64,000 nt of DNA from positions 22,588-86,587 of the forward strand of contig NZ_RZOY02000018.1 in the NCBI RefSeq assembly GCF_004022705.2, written 5' to 3'. Positions 33,134 through 42,760 of the stretch are shown here, one piece after another (the first letter of the stretch is position 1; each line of letters begins with the position of its first letter). Under the pieces are notes generated by a model. It had not been told where the DNA came from. It ran no database searches and worked only from the letters and a program-made list of their open reading frames with translations. The DNA is from Mesorhizobium sp. M2D.F.Ca.ET.226.01.1.1 (GTDB taxonomy: Bacteria > Pseudomonadota > Alphaproteobacteria > Rhizobiales > Rhizobiaceae). Position numbers and translations under genes: made by a program.

Positions 33134-34300
33134 CTACACCGTCTTGATCCATTTCGCCAGGCGACGCGCCGCTTCCTCGAGCTGATCGAGGCGGCGGTGG
33201 AAGCATAGCCTGAGGAAGGCTTCGCCGCCGGGGCCGAAGGCGGTGCCCGGCGCCAGGCCGACATTGGCGTTGTCGACGATGTCGAAGGCAGCAGTGCGGG
33301 AATCGGTGATGCCGTCGACCTTGAAGAACAGATAGAAAGCACCCTGCGGCACGGTGAAACGCGCCTTGCCGGTGGCACCCAATATATCGCAGACGAGGTC
33401 TCGGGCGGCATGCGCGCGCTCGACCTGGCTCGCGATGAAGGCGTCGCCTTCGTCGAGGGCGGCGACGGCGCCGCGCTGCATGAACTGCGCGACGCCAGAG
33501 GTCGAGTACTGGATCAGGTTTTCGAACACCTGCTGCAAGGCCGGATGGGTCTTGATCCAGCCGACGCGCCATCCGGTCATCGCCCAATTCTTGGAAAAAC
33601 TGTTGACGAAGAGGATGCGGTCTTCGGGCGAGGCAATGTCGAGGAAGGACGGCGCGCGGCCGCGCCCGTAGTGGAACAGCGAATAGATCTCGTCGGCGAT
33701 GATCCACAGGCCTTTTGCGCGGGCAAGATCGAGGATCGCTTGAAGAGTCTCCCTGTCGGCGGTCCAGCCGGTCGGGTTTGACGGCGTGTTGATGAACAGC
33801 AGCTTCGTGCGCGGCGTGATCGCCGAGGCGATCTTGTCGACATCGCAGGACCAGCCATTGCCGGACTGGTCGAGCACGACCGGAACCGGCACGGCGCCCG
33901 CCACGCCGGCGGCGGCTGCGAAATTCGGCCAGGCCGGCGAAAGGTAGATCACCTCGTCGCCGCTGCCGGCAATGGCGTCGATGGCCAGTTGGATGGCGTG
34001 CATGCCGGAGCCGGTGACGATGAACTCCTCCTCGGCGAAGGTCTTGCCGAAATGCCTGGCGTAGTAGCGGGCAAGCGCCTGTCTGAGCGGGGGTATGCCC
34101 TTCTGCCAGGTGTAGAAGGTTTCGCCATCGGCCAAGCCTTTGGCGGCGGCATCGCTGATGAAGGAAGGCGTCGGCAGGTCGCCCTCGCCGGCCCAGAGCG
34201 GAATCAGGCCTTCACGCAGGCGGCCGTGATTGACGACGGCGACAATGCCGCTCTCGGGCGCGGCCAAGGCCTCAGGGCGCAAGGTCTGGATCAGTGTCAT
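33134..34300 (-). CDS. Pyridoxal-phosphate aminotransferase, class I/II
   Basis: 388 aa. The fold is aspartate-aminotransferase type: GSGMHAIQLAIDAI for cofactor phosphate binding, NTPSNPTGW, IIADEIYSLFHYGRGRAPSF and the Schiff-base Lys in VNSFSKNWAMTGWRVGWIKT around residue 235, with Arg in AFLRLCFHRR binding the substrate carboxylate. The amino acid substrate cannot be read. The start follows GGACGGAATTTG. The 157 bp between hemA and this convergent gene show no convincing terminator. Confidence 0.85.
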   Translation of the reverse strand: MTLIQTLRPEALAAPESGIVAVVNHGRLREGLIPLWAGEGDLPTPSFISDAAAKGLADGETFYTWQKGIPPLRQALARYYARHFGKTFAEEEFIVTGSGMHAIQLAIDAIAGSGDEVIYLSPAWPNFAAAAGVAGAVPVPVVLDQSGNGWSCDVDKIASAITPRTKLLFINTPSNPTGWTADRETLQAILDLARAKGLWIIADEIYSLFHYGRGRAPSFLDIASPEDRILFVNSFSKNWAMTGWRVGWIKTHPALQQVFENLIQYSTSGVAQFMQRGAVAALDEGDAFIASQVERAHAARDLVCDILGATGKARFTVPQGAFYLFFKVDGITDSRTAAFDIVDNANVGLAPGTAFGPGGEAFLRLCFHRRLDQLEEAARRLAKWIKTV

Positions 34301-34357
34301 GCAAATTCCGTCCGGTTTTCCGCGACTGCTAGCCTCTTTTACGACAACCGCAAACAG

Positions 34358-34387
34358 AAAACCCCGGCCGCGAATGGCCGGGGTTTT
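34358..34387 (-). terminator. Intrinsic terminator of mscL
   Basis: Perfect 12-bp arms AAAACCCCGGCC (34358-34369) and GGCCGGGGTTTT (34376-34387) enclose a 6-nt loop. Read leftward it ends in a T-run, 23 bp after the mscL stop; the flanking A and T runs may let it work in both directions. Confidence 0.92.
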
Positions 34388-34410
34388 GCTCCAGAGAGGC
34401 TCGCGCCGCG

Positions 34411-34830
34411 TTATCGCTTGGCAAGCAGGTCGCGGATTTCGGTCAGAAGCTGCACATCGGCCGGCGGCGGCGCGGCAGGAGCGGCAGGCTTCTCGCGCTC
34501 AAGCCGCTTGCGCAGATTGTTCACCGCCTTGACCATCAGGAAGATGATGAAGGCAAGGATCAGGAAGTTCAGCGCCACGGTAATGAAGTTGCCATAGGCA
34601 AAGACCGCCCCTTGCTTACGCGCATCGGCCAGATTGGTGGCAGTCACATTGTGCGACAAGCCAATGAAATAGTTGGAAAAGTCGACCCCTCCGAGCGCCC
34701 CGATGAAGGGCATGATGATGTCGTTGACGAGTGAATCGACGATTTTTCCGAACGCGGCGCCGATGATGACGCCGACGGCCAAGTCCATCACATTGCCCTT
34801 GGAGATGAATTCCTGGAATTCTTTCAGCAT
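34411..34830 (-). CDS. mscL: Large-conductance mechanosensitive channel
   Basis: 139 aa. It has the hallmark N-terminus MLKEFQEFISKGNVMDLAVG, the pore-lining first helix GVIIGAAFGKIVDSLVNDII and the second helix FITVALNFLILAFIIFLMVK near 80-100, then a cytoplasmic helical tail. The pentamer opens under membrane tension and releases solutes during hypo-osmotic shock. A proline/alanine-rich insert (PAAPAAPPPADV) links the second helix to the terminal bundle. The start follows AAGGAGGGACGA. Confidence 0.97.
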   Translation of the reverse strand: MLKEFQEFISKGNVMDLAVGVIIGAAFGKIVDSLVNDIIMPFIGALGGVDFSNYFIGLSHNVTATNLADARKQGAVFAYGNFITVALNFLILAFIIFLMVKAVNNLRKRLEREKPAAPAAPPPADVQLLTEIRDLLAKR

Positions 34831-35062
34831 TCGTCCCTCCTTGCCGTGACCGGCCGCGCTGCCGCCTCATCCATCTCCTTCGGCGCCGGCCGGGCTCACA
34901 ATAACAAAACCCCCCGGTTGCAAAACTGGAAAAACGGCCAGAGCACCGGTTTGTGTTTACGCAACGTCATCAAAGACATATGCGCCGAAAGCCGCGATGG
35001 ACTTGGGCGCCAAGCTGTGATTGCGTCATGACGGCCGGAGGAGAAAAACGGCCAGGGAGGAA

Positions 35063-38000
35063 ATGCGGACCGTGCAAGGCTGGTTCGTCGTCATCATCGC
35101 GATCGCCTATGTGACGCTGCTTTTCGCCATCGCCAGCGTCGGCGACCGGCGCGCCGCGGCGATCGGTTTCGGCCGGGCTCGGCCCTTCATCTACGCGCTC
35201 AGCCTCGCCATCTACTGCACCTCCTGGACCTTCTTCGGCTCGGTCGGCCTCTCCTCCGAGCGCGGCCTTGAATTCCTTGGCATCTATACGGGACCGGTGC
35301 TGGTCTTCGTGTTCGGCTTCCCGCTGCTCAACCGCCTGGTCCGGTTGGCGAAAAGCGAGAAGATCACCTCGATCGCCGACCTTCTCGGCGCTCGCTACGG
35401 CAAGAGTTTTGCCGTTGCGGCCATCGCCACAATGATCGCGACGGTCGGCGCGGTACCCTATATGGCGCTGCAGCTCAAGGCGATCTCCGGCTCGGTCAGC
35501 CTGATGGTCGAACACTATACCGGCTCGCCGCCCTCTTTCGATCCATTCGTCAGCGACATTTCGCTCGTGGTGGCGATGCTGTTAGCACTGTTCGCGGTGC
35601 TGTTCGGCACTCGCCACGCCGACGCCACCGAGCACCAGGACGGGCTGGTGCTGGCGGTGGCGGTCGAGACCGTGGTCAAGCTCGCCGCGTTCATCGCCAT
35701 CGGCCTGATGGTGACGTTCCTGATCTTCGGCGGCCCCGGCGACATGTTCGCCAAGCTTGCCGCGAACGGTCAGGTGCGCCAGGCGATGAGCTACAACACC
35801 TCTTTGGCCACCTGGCTGGTGCTGACCGGCTTGAGCGGCTTTGCCATATTGATGCTGCCGCGGCAGTTCTACGTCACCATTGTCGAGAACCGCAGCGAGG
35901 CGGAGCTGCGCACTGCGACCTGGGTGTTCCCGCTCTATCTGGTGGCGATCAACCTCTTCGTGCTGCCGATCGCCTTTGCCGGCCTGTCGCTGGTCGGCAC
36001 AAGGACCAGCAGCGACCTTTACGTGCTGTCGCTGCCGCTGCTCAGCGGCCACGATCTGCTCGCCATGGCCGCCTTCATCGGCGGCCTGTCGGCCGCGACC
36101 GCCATGGTGATCGTTGAAAGCGTGGCGCTGTCGATCATGATCTCCAACGATCTCGTCATCCCGCTGTTCGTGCGCCGCGTGCTCAAGACCAGCACTTCGG
36201 AGAACGAGGACTGGTCGACGCTGATCCTCAACGTGCGACGCGCGTCGATCTTCATCATGCTGTTCATCGCTTTCCTCTACTACCGCGAGAGCACCAACAG
36301 CGCCCGGCTGTCATCGATCGGACTGATGTCGTTTGCCGCGATCGCCCAATTCGCGCCGGCGTTGATCGGCGGCCTGATCTGGCGCCGCGCCAATGGCCGG
36401 GGCGCAGCCTTTGGCATGGTCGCCGGCATCGCTGTCTGGTGCTACACGCTGCTGCTCCCTTCACTCGCCGGTCTGGACTCTGACATCGTCGTCCACGGCC
36501 TGTTCGGCTTCGAGGCGCTGAGGCCGCAGGCGCTGTTCGGCACCGTCGGCGAGCCGCTGAACCATGGCGTTCTGTGGAGCCTTTCGGTCAACGCGCTGTT
36601 CTTCGTGCTGGGTTCTCTCTCGCGCGCGTCCCTGCCGCTGGAGCGCATCCAGGCGGCGATCTTCGTGCCGCGCGAGGCGAACCCCATGCCGAGCCTCAGA
36701 CGCTTCCGCACCGCCGTCACCGTCAACGACCTCAAGGACACAATCTCGCGCTATCTCGGCGTCGAACGCACAGAGCGCTCCTTCCAGTCCTTCGAGAAGG
36801 ACAATGCCGTTTCGCTCCACGGCAAGGAGCAAGCGAGCATGGACGTCATCCGCTTCTCCGAGCAATTGCTGGCAAGCGCGGTCGGCTCGTCCTCGGCGCG
36901 GCTGATCCTGTCGCTGCTTTTCCGCCGCAACGACCGCGATTCCAAGGATGCCTTCAAACTGCTCGACGACGCCACCGAAGCACTGCAGCACAATCGCGAC
37001 TTGCTGCAGATCGCGCTCGACCAGATGGAGCAAGGCATCACCGTCTTCGACCGCGATTTCCGGCTGATCTGCTGGAACCGGCAATACCGGCTGCTGTTCG
37101 ACCTGCCGGACGAGATGGGCCAGGTCGGCGTGTCGCTCGACCGGATCCTGCGCCATCTTGCCGAGCGCGGCGACATTCCCGCCGAACAGCGCGTGACGAT
37201 GCTCAACCGGCTGACCAGTTTCGCCGGCCCATGGCAGATGGAGCTGAAGACCAGCGGCCGCATCCTGGAGCTGCGATCCAACCCGATGCCGGACGGCGGC
37301 ATCGTCGCCACCTATGCCGACATTTCCGGCCGCGTCGAACAGGACCTGGCGCTGAAGCGGGCCAATGAATCGCTGGAACAGCGGGTCAAGACCCGCACCA
37401 TCGAGCTCACCCGCGTCAACGAGGAACTGGCGCAGGCGCAGATGCTGGCCGAGGAGGCCAATCTCGGCAAGACGCGCTTCCTCGCCGCCGCCGGCCACGA
37501 CATCCTGCAGCCGCTGAACGCCGCCCGGCTCTATTGCTCATCGCTGATCGAGAAGGCCGGCAAGGGACCGGCCGGGAAAGCCGCGGTCAACATCGAATCC
37601 TCGCTGGAATCGGTAGAGACCATCCTCGGCGCGGTGCTCGACATCTCGCGGCTCGACGCCGGCGCCATGAAGCCGGAAGATACCGCCTTCAGCCTCGGTG
37701 GGCTGCTCGGCCAGATCGGCAATGATTTTCGCCCGCTTGCCGCCGAAAAGAAGCTCGACCTTAAGATCATGCCGTCTTCCCTCGGCGTCATGACCGACCG
37801 CAATTTGTTGCGCCGGCTGATCCAGAACCTTGTTTCCAACGCGATCAAATACACGCGCCAGGGCCGCATCCTGGTGGGTGTGAGGCGGCGCGGCGAGCTG
37901 GCCGAGATCCAGGTGATCGACACCGGCATCGGCATTGCCGGCGACAAGCTCAACACGGTCTTCCACGAATTCACGCGGCTCGACGAAGGCGCGCGCGAGG

Positions 38001-38557
38001 CCGAGGGCCTTGGCCTCGGCCTTTCCATCGTCGACCGCATCGCGCGCGTGCTGCGGCTCGAGATCCGCATCTTCTCCAACCCCGGCAAAGGCACGCGCTT
38101 TTCGGTCCTCCTGCCGGTCGCGGCGGTCGCGGCGCCGCCGCGCGAGGCCGGCAAGGCGCCGGCGCGCTCCGCCTCGACGCTGGCCGGGCTCAATGTGCTG
38201 TGCATCGACAATGACGCGCGGATCCTCGACGGCATGCGACTGCTGCTCGAAGGCTGGGGCTGCCGGGTCGAGACGGCTTCGGGCTCGGAGGACCTTTTGA
38301 AATCCGGCGCGCCAAGGCCCGATATTGTGCTTGCCGACTATCACCTCGACGGCGAAACCGGGCTCGAAGCCATCGACGCGCTGCGCGCCATCCATGGCCA
38401 GGATCTGGCTTGCGTTCTCGTCACCGCCGACCGCTCCAGCGAAGTCCGCACGGCCGCGGGCAGGCTCGACATCCCGGTTATCAACAAGCCGCTGAAGCCG
38501 GCCGTGCTGCGCTCGATGATGGCGCGGGTCAGGCCGCTGGCGCCGGCGGCGGAGTGA
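35063..38557 (+). CDS. Hybrid sensor histidine kinase with an N-terminal sodium/solute symporter domain
   Basis: 1164 aa from ATG at 35063 (AGGGAGG upstream). Residues 1-490 form a 12-13-helix SSS (SLC5) transporter domain. A linker at about 560-640, including RFSEQLLASAVGSSSARLIL, looks like the STAC domain. A PAS domain starts near 655 (GITVFDRDFRLICWNRQYR), a coiled coil follows, the phosphoacceptor His is near 812 in AAGHDILQPLNAARLY, the ATPase domain spans about 905-1015, and a receiver at 1045-1155 has Asp in VLADYHLDGETG. Proteins of this plan (CrbS, MxtR) control acetate and carbon metabolism with a LuxR-type partner; one lies at 41378-42064. Confidence 0.88.
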   Translation: MRTVQGWFVVIIAIAYVTLLFAIASVGDRRAAAIGFGRARPFIYALSLAIYCTSWTFFGSVGLSSERGLEFLGIYTGPVLVFVFGFPLLNRLVRLAKSEKITSIADLLGARYGKSFAVAAIATMIATVGAVPYMALQLKAISGSVSLMVEHYTGSPPSFDPFVSDISLVVAMLLALFAVLFGTRHADATEHQDGLVLAVAVETVVKLAAFIAIGLMVTFLIFGGPGDMFAKLAANGQVRQAMSYNTSLATWLVLTGLSGFAILMLPRQFYVTIVENRSEAELRTATWVFPLYLVAINLFVLPIAFAGLSLVGTRTSSDLYVLSLPLLSGHDLLAMAAFIGGLSAATAMVIVESVALSIMISNDLVIPLFVRRVLKTSTSENEDWSTLILNVRRASIFIMLFIAFLYYRESTNSARLSSIGLMSFAAIAQFAPALIGGLIWRRANGRGAAFGMVAGIAVWCYTLLLPSLAGLDSDIVVHGLFGFEALRPQALFGTVGEPLNHGVLWSLSVNALFFVLGSLSRASLPLERIQAAIFVPREANPMPSLRRFRTAVTVNDLKDTISRYLGVERTERSFQSFEKDNAVSLHGKEQASMDVIRFSEQLLASAVGSSSARLILSLLFRRNDRDSKDAFKLLDDATEALQHNRDLLQIALDQMEQGITVFDRDFRLICWNRQYRLLFDLPDEMGQVGVSLDRILRHLAERGDIPAEQRVTMLNRLTSFAGPWQMELKTSGRILELRSNPMPDGGIVATYADISGRVEQDLALKRANESLEQRVKTRTIELTRVNEELAQAQMLAEEANLGKTRFLAAAGHDILQPLNAARLYCSSLIEKAGKGPAGKAAVNIESSLESVETILGAVLDISRLDAGAMKPEDTAFSLGGLLGQIGNDFRPLAAEKKLDLKIMPSSLGVMTDRNLLRRLIQNLVSNAIKYTRQGRILVGVRRRGELAEIQVIDTGIGIAGDKLNTVFHEFTRLDEGAREAEGLGLGLSIVDRIARVLRLEIRIFSNPGKGTRFSVLLPVAAVAAPPREAGKAPARSASTLAGLNVLCIDNDARILDGMRLLLEGWGCRVETASGSEDLLKSGAPRPDIVLADYHLDGETGLEAIDALRAIHGQDLACVLVTADRSSEVRTAAGRLDIPVINKPLKPAVLRSMMARVRPLAPAAE

Positions 38558-38572
38558 TCCGAAAAGAACGAC

Positions 38573-39208
38573 TCAACCTCGATGCCCGAGGCTTCTGAGA
38601 TAGGCACAGAACATGTCGGCGAGCGCATCGGAATAGGCTTCGATTTCATCGGCCGTTCGTTCCTTTTCCGAGAAATCCGCTCCCACCGTACTCAGCGTCT
38701 TCACGATCAGTTCGCCGGCCAGAGCGCGACCGGAATCCGGCGCGTCAGGAAGCGTCTCGCGCATGAAGGCCTCGACGGTTCGGTTAGCCGTCGCCCTCGC
38801 CTCCCGCGCCTCCGGAGCATCCCGATAGAGCGGCGCCGCGTCGTTCAGCGCGCCGCGCACCGCTGCCTCCTCGCATTCCGAGCGGATGAAGGCATGCACC
38901 AGCGTTCTTATCCGCTCGAGCGGCGATAGCTGGACATCTTCGAGGATGCCGCACAAGAGCTCGGTCGTCTGGCGCCATTCGTCGCTCTGCAGCCGGAACA
39001 GCAGCGCCGCCTTGTTGGGAAAATACTGGTAGAGCGAACCGACGGCGACGCCAGCCTTTTCGGCGACGCGCGTGGTGGTGAAACGCTGGGCGCCTTCGCT
39101 TGCCAAAACCTGAGCAGCGGCCTGCAGAATTGCCGCGACAAGCTCGGTGGCGCGCGCCTGTTTGGGCTGTTTTCGGGTGGAAATAGAAGGACTTGGGCGT
39201 TGGATCAT
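38573..39208 (-). CDS. TetR-family transcriptional regulator
   Basis: 211 aa. The TetR helix-turn-helix is at residues 25-72: QAAAQVLASEGAQRFTTTRV, then AEKAGVAVGSLYQYFPNKAA, a textbook signature. The C-terminal ligand-binding part is helical, with acidic tail residues. It is divergent from the O-methyltransferase gene at 39293 with 84 bp between starts, so it probably represses itself and that gene (inference). Its stop is 15 bp from the stop of the hybrid kinase gene. Confidence 0.9.
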   Translation of the reverse strand: MIQRPSPSISTRKQPKQARATELVAAILQAAAQVLASEGAQRFTTTRVAEKAGVAVGSLYQYFPNKAALLFRLQSDEWRQTTELLCGILEDVQLSPLERIRTLVHAFIRSECEEAAVRGALNDAAPLYRDAPEAREARATANRTVEAFMRETLPDAPDSGRALAGELIVKTLSTVGADFSEKERTADEIEAYSDALADMFCAYLRSLGHRG

Positions 39209-39292
39209 CGCAGCGCTCGGAAATGCGAATTGGAAACCTGAAGGATTATTCGTATTTTTCGAGGCAACACAAGAACCCGCCCGGAGACAGGC

Positions 39293-39949
39293 ATGACAAC
39301 CTTGACCGAAACCCCTTTGGCTCCGCTGCTCGCCCGCCTGTTCAAGGAGGCCGATGCGGCGACCAGCCCGGCGATCGCGCAGTTCTCACGCGAGGAACGG
39401 GCGCGCCTCATCAACAGCAAGACCGAGTATCGCCAGTTCTACGGCAGCCTGAAGGACCTGTGGCTTGCTGTTTCACCCGAGACCGGCACGCTGCTCTACA
39501 TGCTGGCGCGCAGCACCGGCGCGCGCATCGTCGTCGAGTTCGGCACATCGTTCGGCATCTCGACGCTCTATCTTGCCGCCGCACTCAGGGACAATGGCGG
39601 CGGTCGCCTGATCACGACGGAATTCGAGCCGTCCAAGGTGATGCGGGCCAAATCCAACCTGACGGAAGGCGGCCTCATCGACCTAGTGGAGATCCGCGAG
39701 GGCGACGCGCTGGAAACGCTGAGCAAGGACCTGCCCGACCGGATAGACCTTCTGCTGCTCGACGGCGCCAAGGCGCTCTATCCGGAAATATTGAGCGTGG
39801 TCGAGGGCCGGCTCAGGCCCGGCGCGCTGGTCATCGCCGATAATGCCGATTTCTCGCCCGACTATCTGGAACGGGTGCGCGCCCCGGCCAGCGGCTACAT
39901 GTCGACGCCGTTCGGCGACGACGTGGAGCTGTCGATGCGGCTGAACTAG
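39293..39949 (+). CDS. SAM-dependent O-methyltransferase
   Basis: 218 aa, start after CGGAGAC. The protein resembles class I catechol-type O-methyltransferases: VVEFGTSFGISTLYLAAALR is the SAM-binding motif I (about 81-100), TEFEPSKVMRAKSNL carries the acidic residue for the ribose, and DLLLLDGAKALYPEIL the metal-site Asp. The substrate is probably a small aromatic or xenobiotic compound, consistent with control by the divergent TetR regulator. Both inferences need experiment. Confidence 0.82.
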   Translation: MTTLTETPLAPLLARLFKEADAATSPAIAQFSREERARLINSKTEYRQFYGSLKDLWLAVSPETGTLLYMLARSTGARIVVEFGTSFGISTLYLAAALRDNGGGRLITTEFEPSKVMRAKSNLTEGGLIDLVEIREGDALETLSKDLPDRIDLLLLDGAKALYPEILSVVEGRLRPGALVIADNADFSPDYLERVRAPASGYMSTPFGDDVELSMRLN

Positions 39950-40070
39950 GCGCGCTCTCGAACACAAACTCATGCTGCTCGTCTGAGTGGCCGTAGGCGT
40001 TTACGTCAACCAACGCGCAATCCCGGCTTTCGGGCCCGGGCCTCCGAGCCTTTGACGCGTAGGTGACATC

Positions 40071-41330
40071 ATGACCGTTTTTCTGCCCTCCTGGCGCGAG
40101 CTGCCGCGCCCGGCTCTGCTCGGCCTGTTCCTGTTCTTCTGCGCCGGTTTCGCCGACGGCGCGCTGGTGCCCTTCTTTCCGCTCTGGGCAAGCGGCGAGG
40201 CGAACATCCCGATCGGCGCGATCGGCCTCTTGTTTGCCTGCTATGCCGGCGGCGAGCTCGTCGCCGCGCCGCTGATCGGCGGCATCGCCGACCCGATCGG
40301 CCGGCGGCCGGTGCTGATCCTGTCCTCGTTCGGCGTCGGCTGCGGTTTCATCACGTTGTTCTTCGTCCATGGCATCGTCCCCACAGCGATCGTTCTGCTT
40401 TTGACGGGCATGTGCGAGTCGGTGCTCCACCCGACGATCCTGACCGCTATCGCCGACGTGACCGAGCCGTCCGCGCATCCGCGCTGGTTCGGCATGGCAA
40501 GGGTGAGCTCCAGCGCCGGGCAGATCCTCGGACCGGCCTGCGGCGCGCTGCTCGCGCCCGTTTCGCTGAGCAGCGTGTTCCTGGCCGGCGGCGGCATGCT
40601 GCTCCTTGGCGGCATCGTCATGCTCGTCGCATTTGCCGAGACAGGTGGCAGCCCGCGCAGCAAAAACGACATGGATGAAACGGAGGAAGAGGAAGGCCTG
40701 CCGGCGCTGCTGCCGGCGTTCCGCGACGGTCGCCTGGCCAAGCTGCTCGTCTGGGTCGTGCTGTTCGAAATCTACGGCAACTGGATCGAAGCCGTGATCC
40801 CGCTCTATGCGCAGGATGCCGGCACGCTCACCCCGTCTGGTGTCGGCACACTGTTTGCCTACGCGGCCGCCTTGACGGTCGGGTTGCAGATGCTGGTGAG
40901 CCGCCTTGCCGAGGCACGATCGGCGCTTTGGCTGACAATAGGCGCCGGCATCTCGACCATCGCCGCCTTCGCCCTGCTTGCAGCCTCGCCGGCCATGATC
41001 TCGCTGGTCGCCGCCGTCAGCATGTGCGCGGTGGCGCAGATGCTGGTCGGACCGCTGGTGCCGAGCGCCGTCAATGCGCTGGCGCCGGCTTCGCGGCGGG
41101 CCTCCTACATGGCGGCCTCGTCGGTGGCGGTCGACCTCAAGGACTCGCTCGGGCCTTCAATCGGCACCGCGCTCTATGCGCTGGCGCCGCGGCTGCCCTG
41201 GTTCGCCGGCATTCCGCTGGTGGCGATCGCTTCGCTTGGCCTTGGCGCCGCGATCGGACGGGCGCGGAACCCTGTGGACACCGTCGAGGATGATGCAATG
41301 CCGCGCTCGGCCGTCGAAAACTATCGCTGA
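40071..41330 (+). CDS. MFS transporter, probable drug/sugar exporter type
   Basis: 419 aa, about 12 helices. The loop motif after helix 2 reads GGIADPIGRRPVLILSS (around 62-78), the signature of 12-helix DHA-type exporters, and GPACGALLAPVSLSSVFLAG resembles motif C of antiporters. A charged central loop KNDMDETEEEEG (about 197-208) splits the two halves. The substrate is unknown. The start follows AGGTGAC. The 121-bp gap before it shows nothing notable. Confidence 0.82.
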   Translation: MTVFLPSWRELPRPALLGLFLFFCAGFADGALVPFFPLWASGEANIPIGAIGLLFACYAGGELVAAPLIGGIADPIGRRPVLILSSFGVGCGFITLFFVHGIVPTAIVLLLTGMCESVLHPTILTAIADVTEPSAHPRWFGMARVSSSAGQILGPACGALLAPVSLSSVFLAGGGMLLLGGIVMLVAFAETGGSPRSKNDMDETEEEEGLPALLPAFRDGRLAKLLVWVVLFEIYGNWIEAVIPLYAQDAGTLTPSGVGTLFAYAAALTVGLQMLVSRLAEARSALWLTIGAGISTIAAFALLAASPAMISLVAAVSMCAVAQMLVGPLVPSAVNALAPASRRASYMAASSVAVDLKDSLGPSIGTALYALAPRLPWFAGIPLVAIASLGLGAAIGRARNPVDTVEDDAMPRSAVENYR

Positions 41331-41377
41331 GCCTCAGCACCACGGCCAAGTCGTGCGGGCCGGCAGCTTCAGAGGAG

Positions 41378-42064
41378 TCAGGTCACCGGCTGCAGCGGAT
41401 CGCCGCCGATCTTCGACAACTGGATGACCGCCTGGGTGCGGCTGTCGACGCCGAGCTTTTGCAGGACCGCCGAGACATGCGCCTTGATCGTCGCCTCGGA
41501 GACACCGAGCTCGTAGGCGATCTGCTTGTTGAGCAGGCCTTCGGCCAGCATGCCGAGCACGCGTGTCTGCTGCGGCGTCAGCGCCTGCAGGCGCTTGATC
41601 AGGTCGGAGATTTCGGGGTCGCGCTCGACGCCGAGCTCGATGCCGGCGGGTGCGGCGATGTCGCCGGCAAGCACCGCCTGCACGGCGCCGCGGATTTCTT
41701 CCATGCTCGCCGATTTGGAGATGAAGCCGGAGGCGCCGAGATCGAGCGCGCGGCGGATGGTGACGGGATCGTCATGCGCCGACACCACCACCAGCGGCAC
41801 CGTCGGATGGATGCCGCGCAGCGAGATCAGCCCTGAGAGGCCGCTGGCGCCGGGCATCGACAGGTCAAGCAGCACCATGTCGATATTTTCGTTGGCCAGC
41901 ACCAGCGCCTTGGCGCTTTCGAAATCGCCGGCCTCATGAATGGCGGCAACGTCGCCGATGCCGGCCAGCGCCTCCTTCAAGGCGCCGCGAAAAAGCGGAT
42001 GGTCGTCGGCAATGACGAAGGTGTGGCCCGACGGCAAATATTCCTCCCCCGATCCCATCATCAT
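41378..42064 (-). CDS. LuxR/NarL-type response regulator
   Basis: 228 aa. The receiver has FVIADDHPLFRG and the phosphoacceptor Asp in MVLLDLSMPGASG (about residue 66), with Lys in GFISKSASMEE. A GerE/LuxR helix-turn-helix closes the protein: LTPQQTRVLGMLAEGLLNKQ, then VSEATIKAHVSAVLQKLGV. No kinase is adjacent; the nearest is the hybrid kinase ending at 38557. LuxR-type partners of SSS-STAC kinases look like this, so the pair may be CrbS/CrbR-like (inference). No clear ribosome-binding site; a later ATG of the ATG-ATG-ATG run is possible. Confidence 0.88.
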   Translation of the reverse strand: MMMGSGEEYLPSGHTFVIADDHPLFRGALKEALAGIGDVAAIHEAGDFESAKALVLANENIDMVLLDLSMPGASGLSGLISLRGIHPTVPLVVVSAHDDPVTIRRALDLGASGFISKSASMEEIRGAVQAVLAGDIAAPAGIELGVERDPEISDLIKRLQALTPQQTRVLGMLAEGLLNKQIAYELGVSEATIKAHVSAVLQKLGVDSRTQAVIQLSKIGGDPLQPVT

Positions 42065-42223
42065 TGTCTGCTTCTTGCGGGGACCGGAACGATTATGCGG
42101 CGGCGCTGCGCGTTTTCAAGCGGCAAAGGCCGCGAGAAGGGGTTTTCCCAACGGTCCGGCTCTTATTTTGCGCAAGTCCAGACAGAAAACCGCGGTACAC
42201 TTTTCCTGGAATTGCGCCCGGGT

Positions 42224-42649
42224 TCAGGTCTTCTGGTTCAGCTTGGCGCCGTCTTCCTTGTCCATGTCCTTGACGATGTCCTTGAAGGTCCGGAAGAACT
42301 GCTGCATGTAGCCCATCGTCTTGTTGAAATCCTCCTGGCTCGGCAGTTGCGATTCAAGCCGTGCGGAGAGCGAATTCTCGAGCTTGGCGACACGCGCGTC
42401 GAGCGCCTTGACCGAATTGTCCAGCCGGTCGATCTCGTCCTGGTAGGCGGCACGCTCATCGGCCGCCATCTTGCAGACGAGTTGGCCGGAGCGCTCCTCG
42501 CAGATCGACATGGCGCCGGTCTGGGTGTCCATGCGGACATAGCCGTTGGCGGACTTCTCCAGCCGGTAGCGGTCAGTCTCCTCGGAATAGGCGGAAGCGG
42601 CAACCAGCGAGCAGAGCGCCGCCGGGATCAGGATGTGGTGAAGACGCAT
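42224..42649 (-). CDS. Periplasmic protein with predicted coiled coil, unknown function
   Basis: 141 aa from ATG at 42649, preceded by GGAGGACAAC. A signal peptide (MRLHHILIPAALCSLVAASA) precedes a small domain with RYRLEKSANGYVRMDTQTGA and SICEERSGQLVCKMAADERA, where two Cys probably form a disulfide. A coiled coil follows (EIDRLDNSVKALDARVAKLE). The first part resembles small rhizobial periplasmic proteins of unknown role. A 159-bp gap to the response regulator start shows no clear motif. Confidence 0.75.
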   Translation of the reverse strand: MRLHHILIPAALCSLVAASAYSEETDRYRLEKSANGYVRMDTQTGAMSICEERSGQLVCKMAADERAAYQDEIDRLDNSVKALDARVAKLENSLSARLESQLPSQEDFNKTMGYMQQFFRTFKDIVKDMDKEDGAKLNQKT

Positions 42650-42760
42650 GTTGTCCTCCATGAGCCGATAAGCGCAGCGTTATCACAGCTTTGCGCCGGA
42701 AATGGGGAAGAACGCGGCTCAACTCTTCCCCATGCCTCAGCTTCGGACTATAGCGCGGGA

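Noticed and set aside
36461..37498. 345-codon minus-strand frame inside the hybrid kinase gene
   Set aside because: Antisense shadow with no start signal or domain; the kinase is continuous and well supported.
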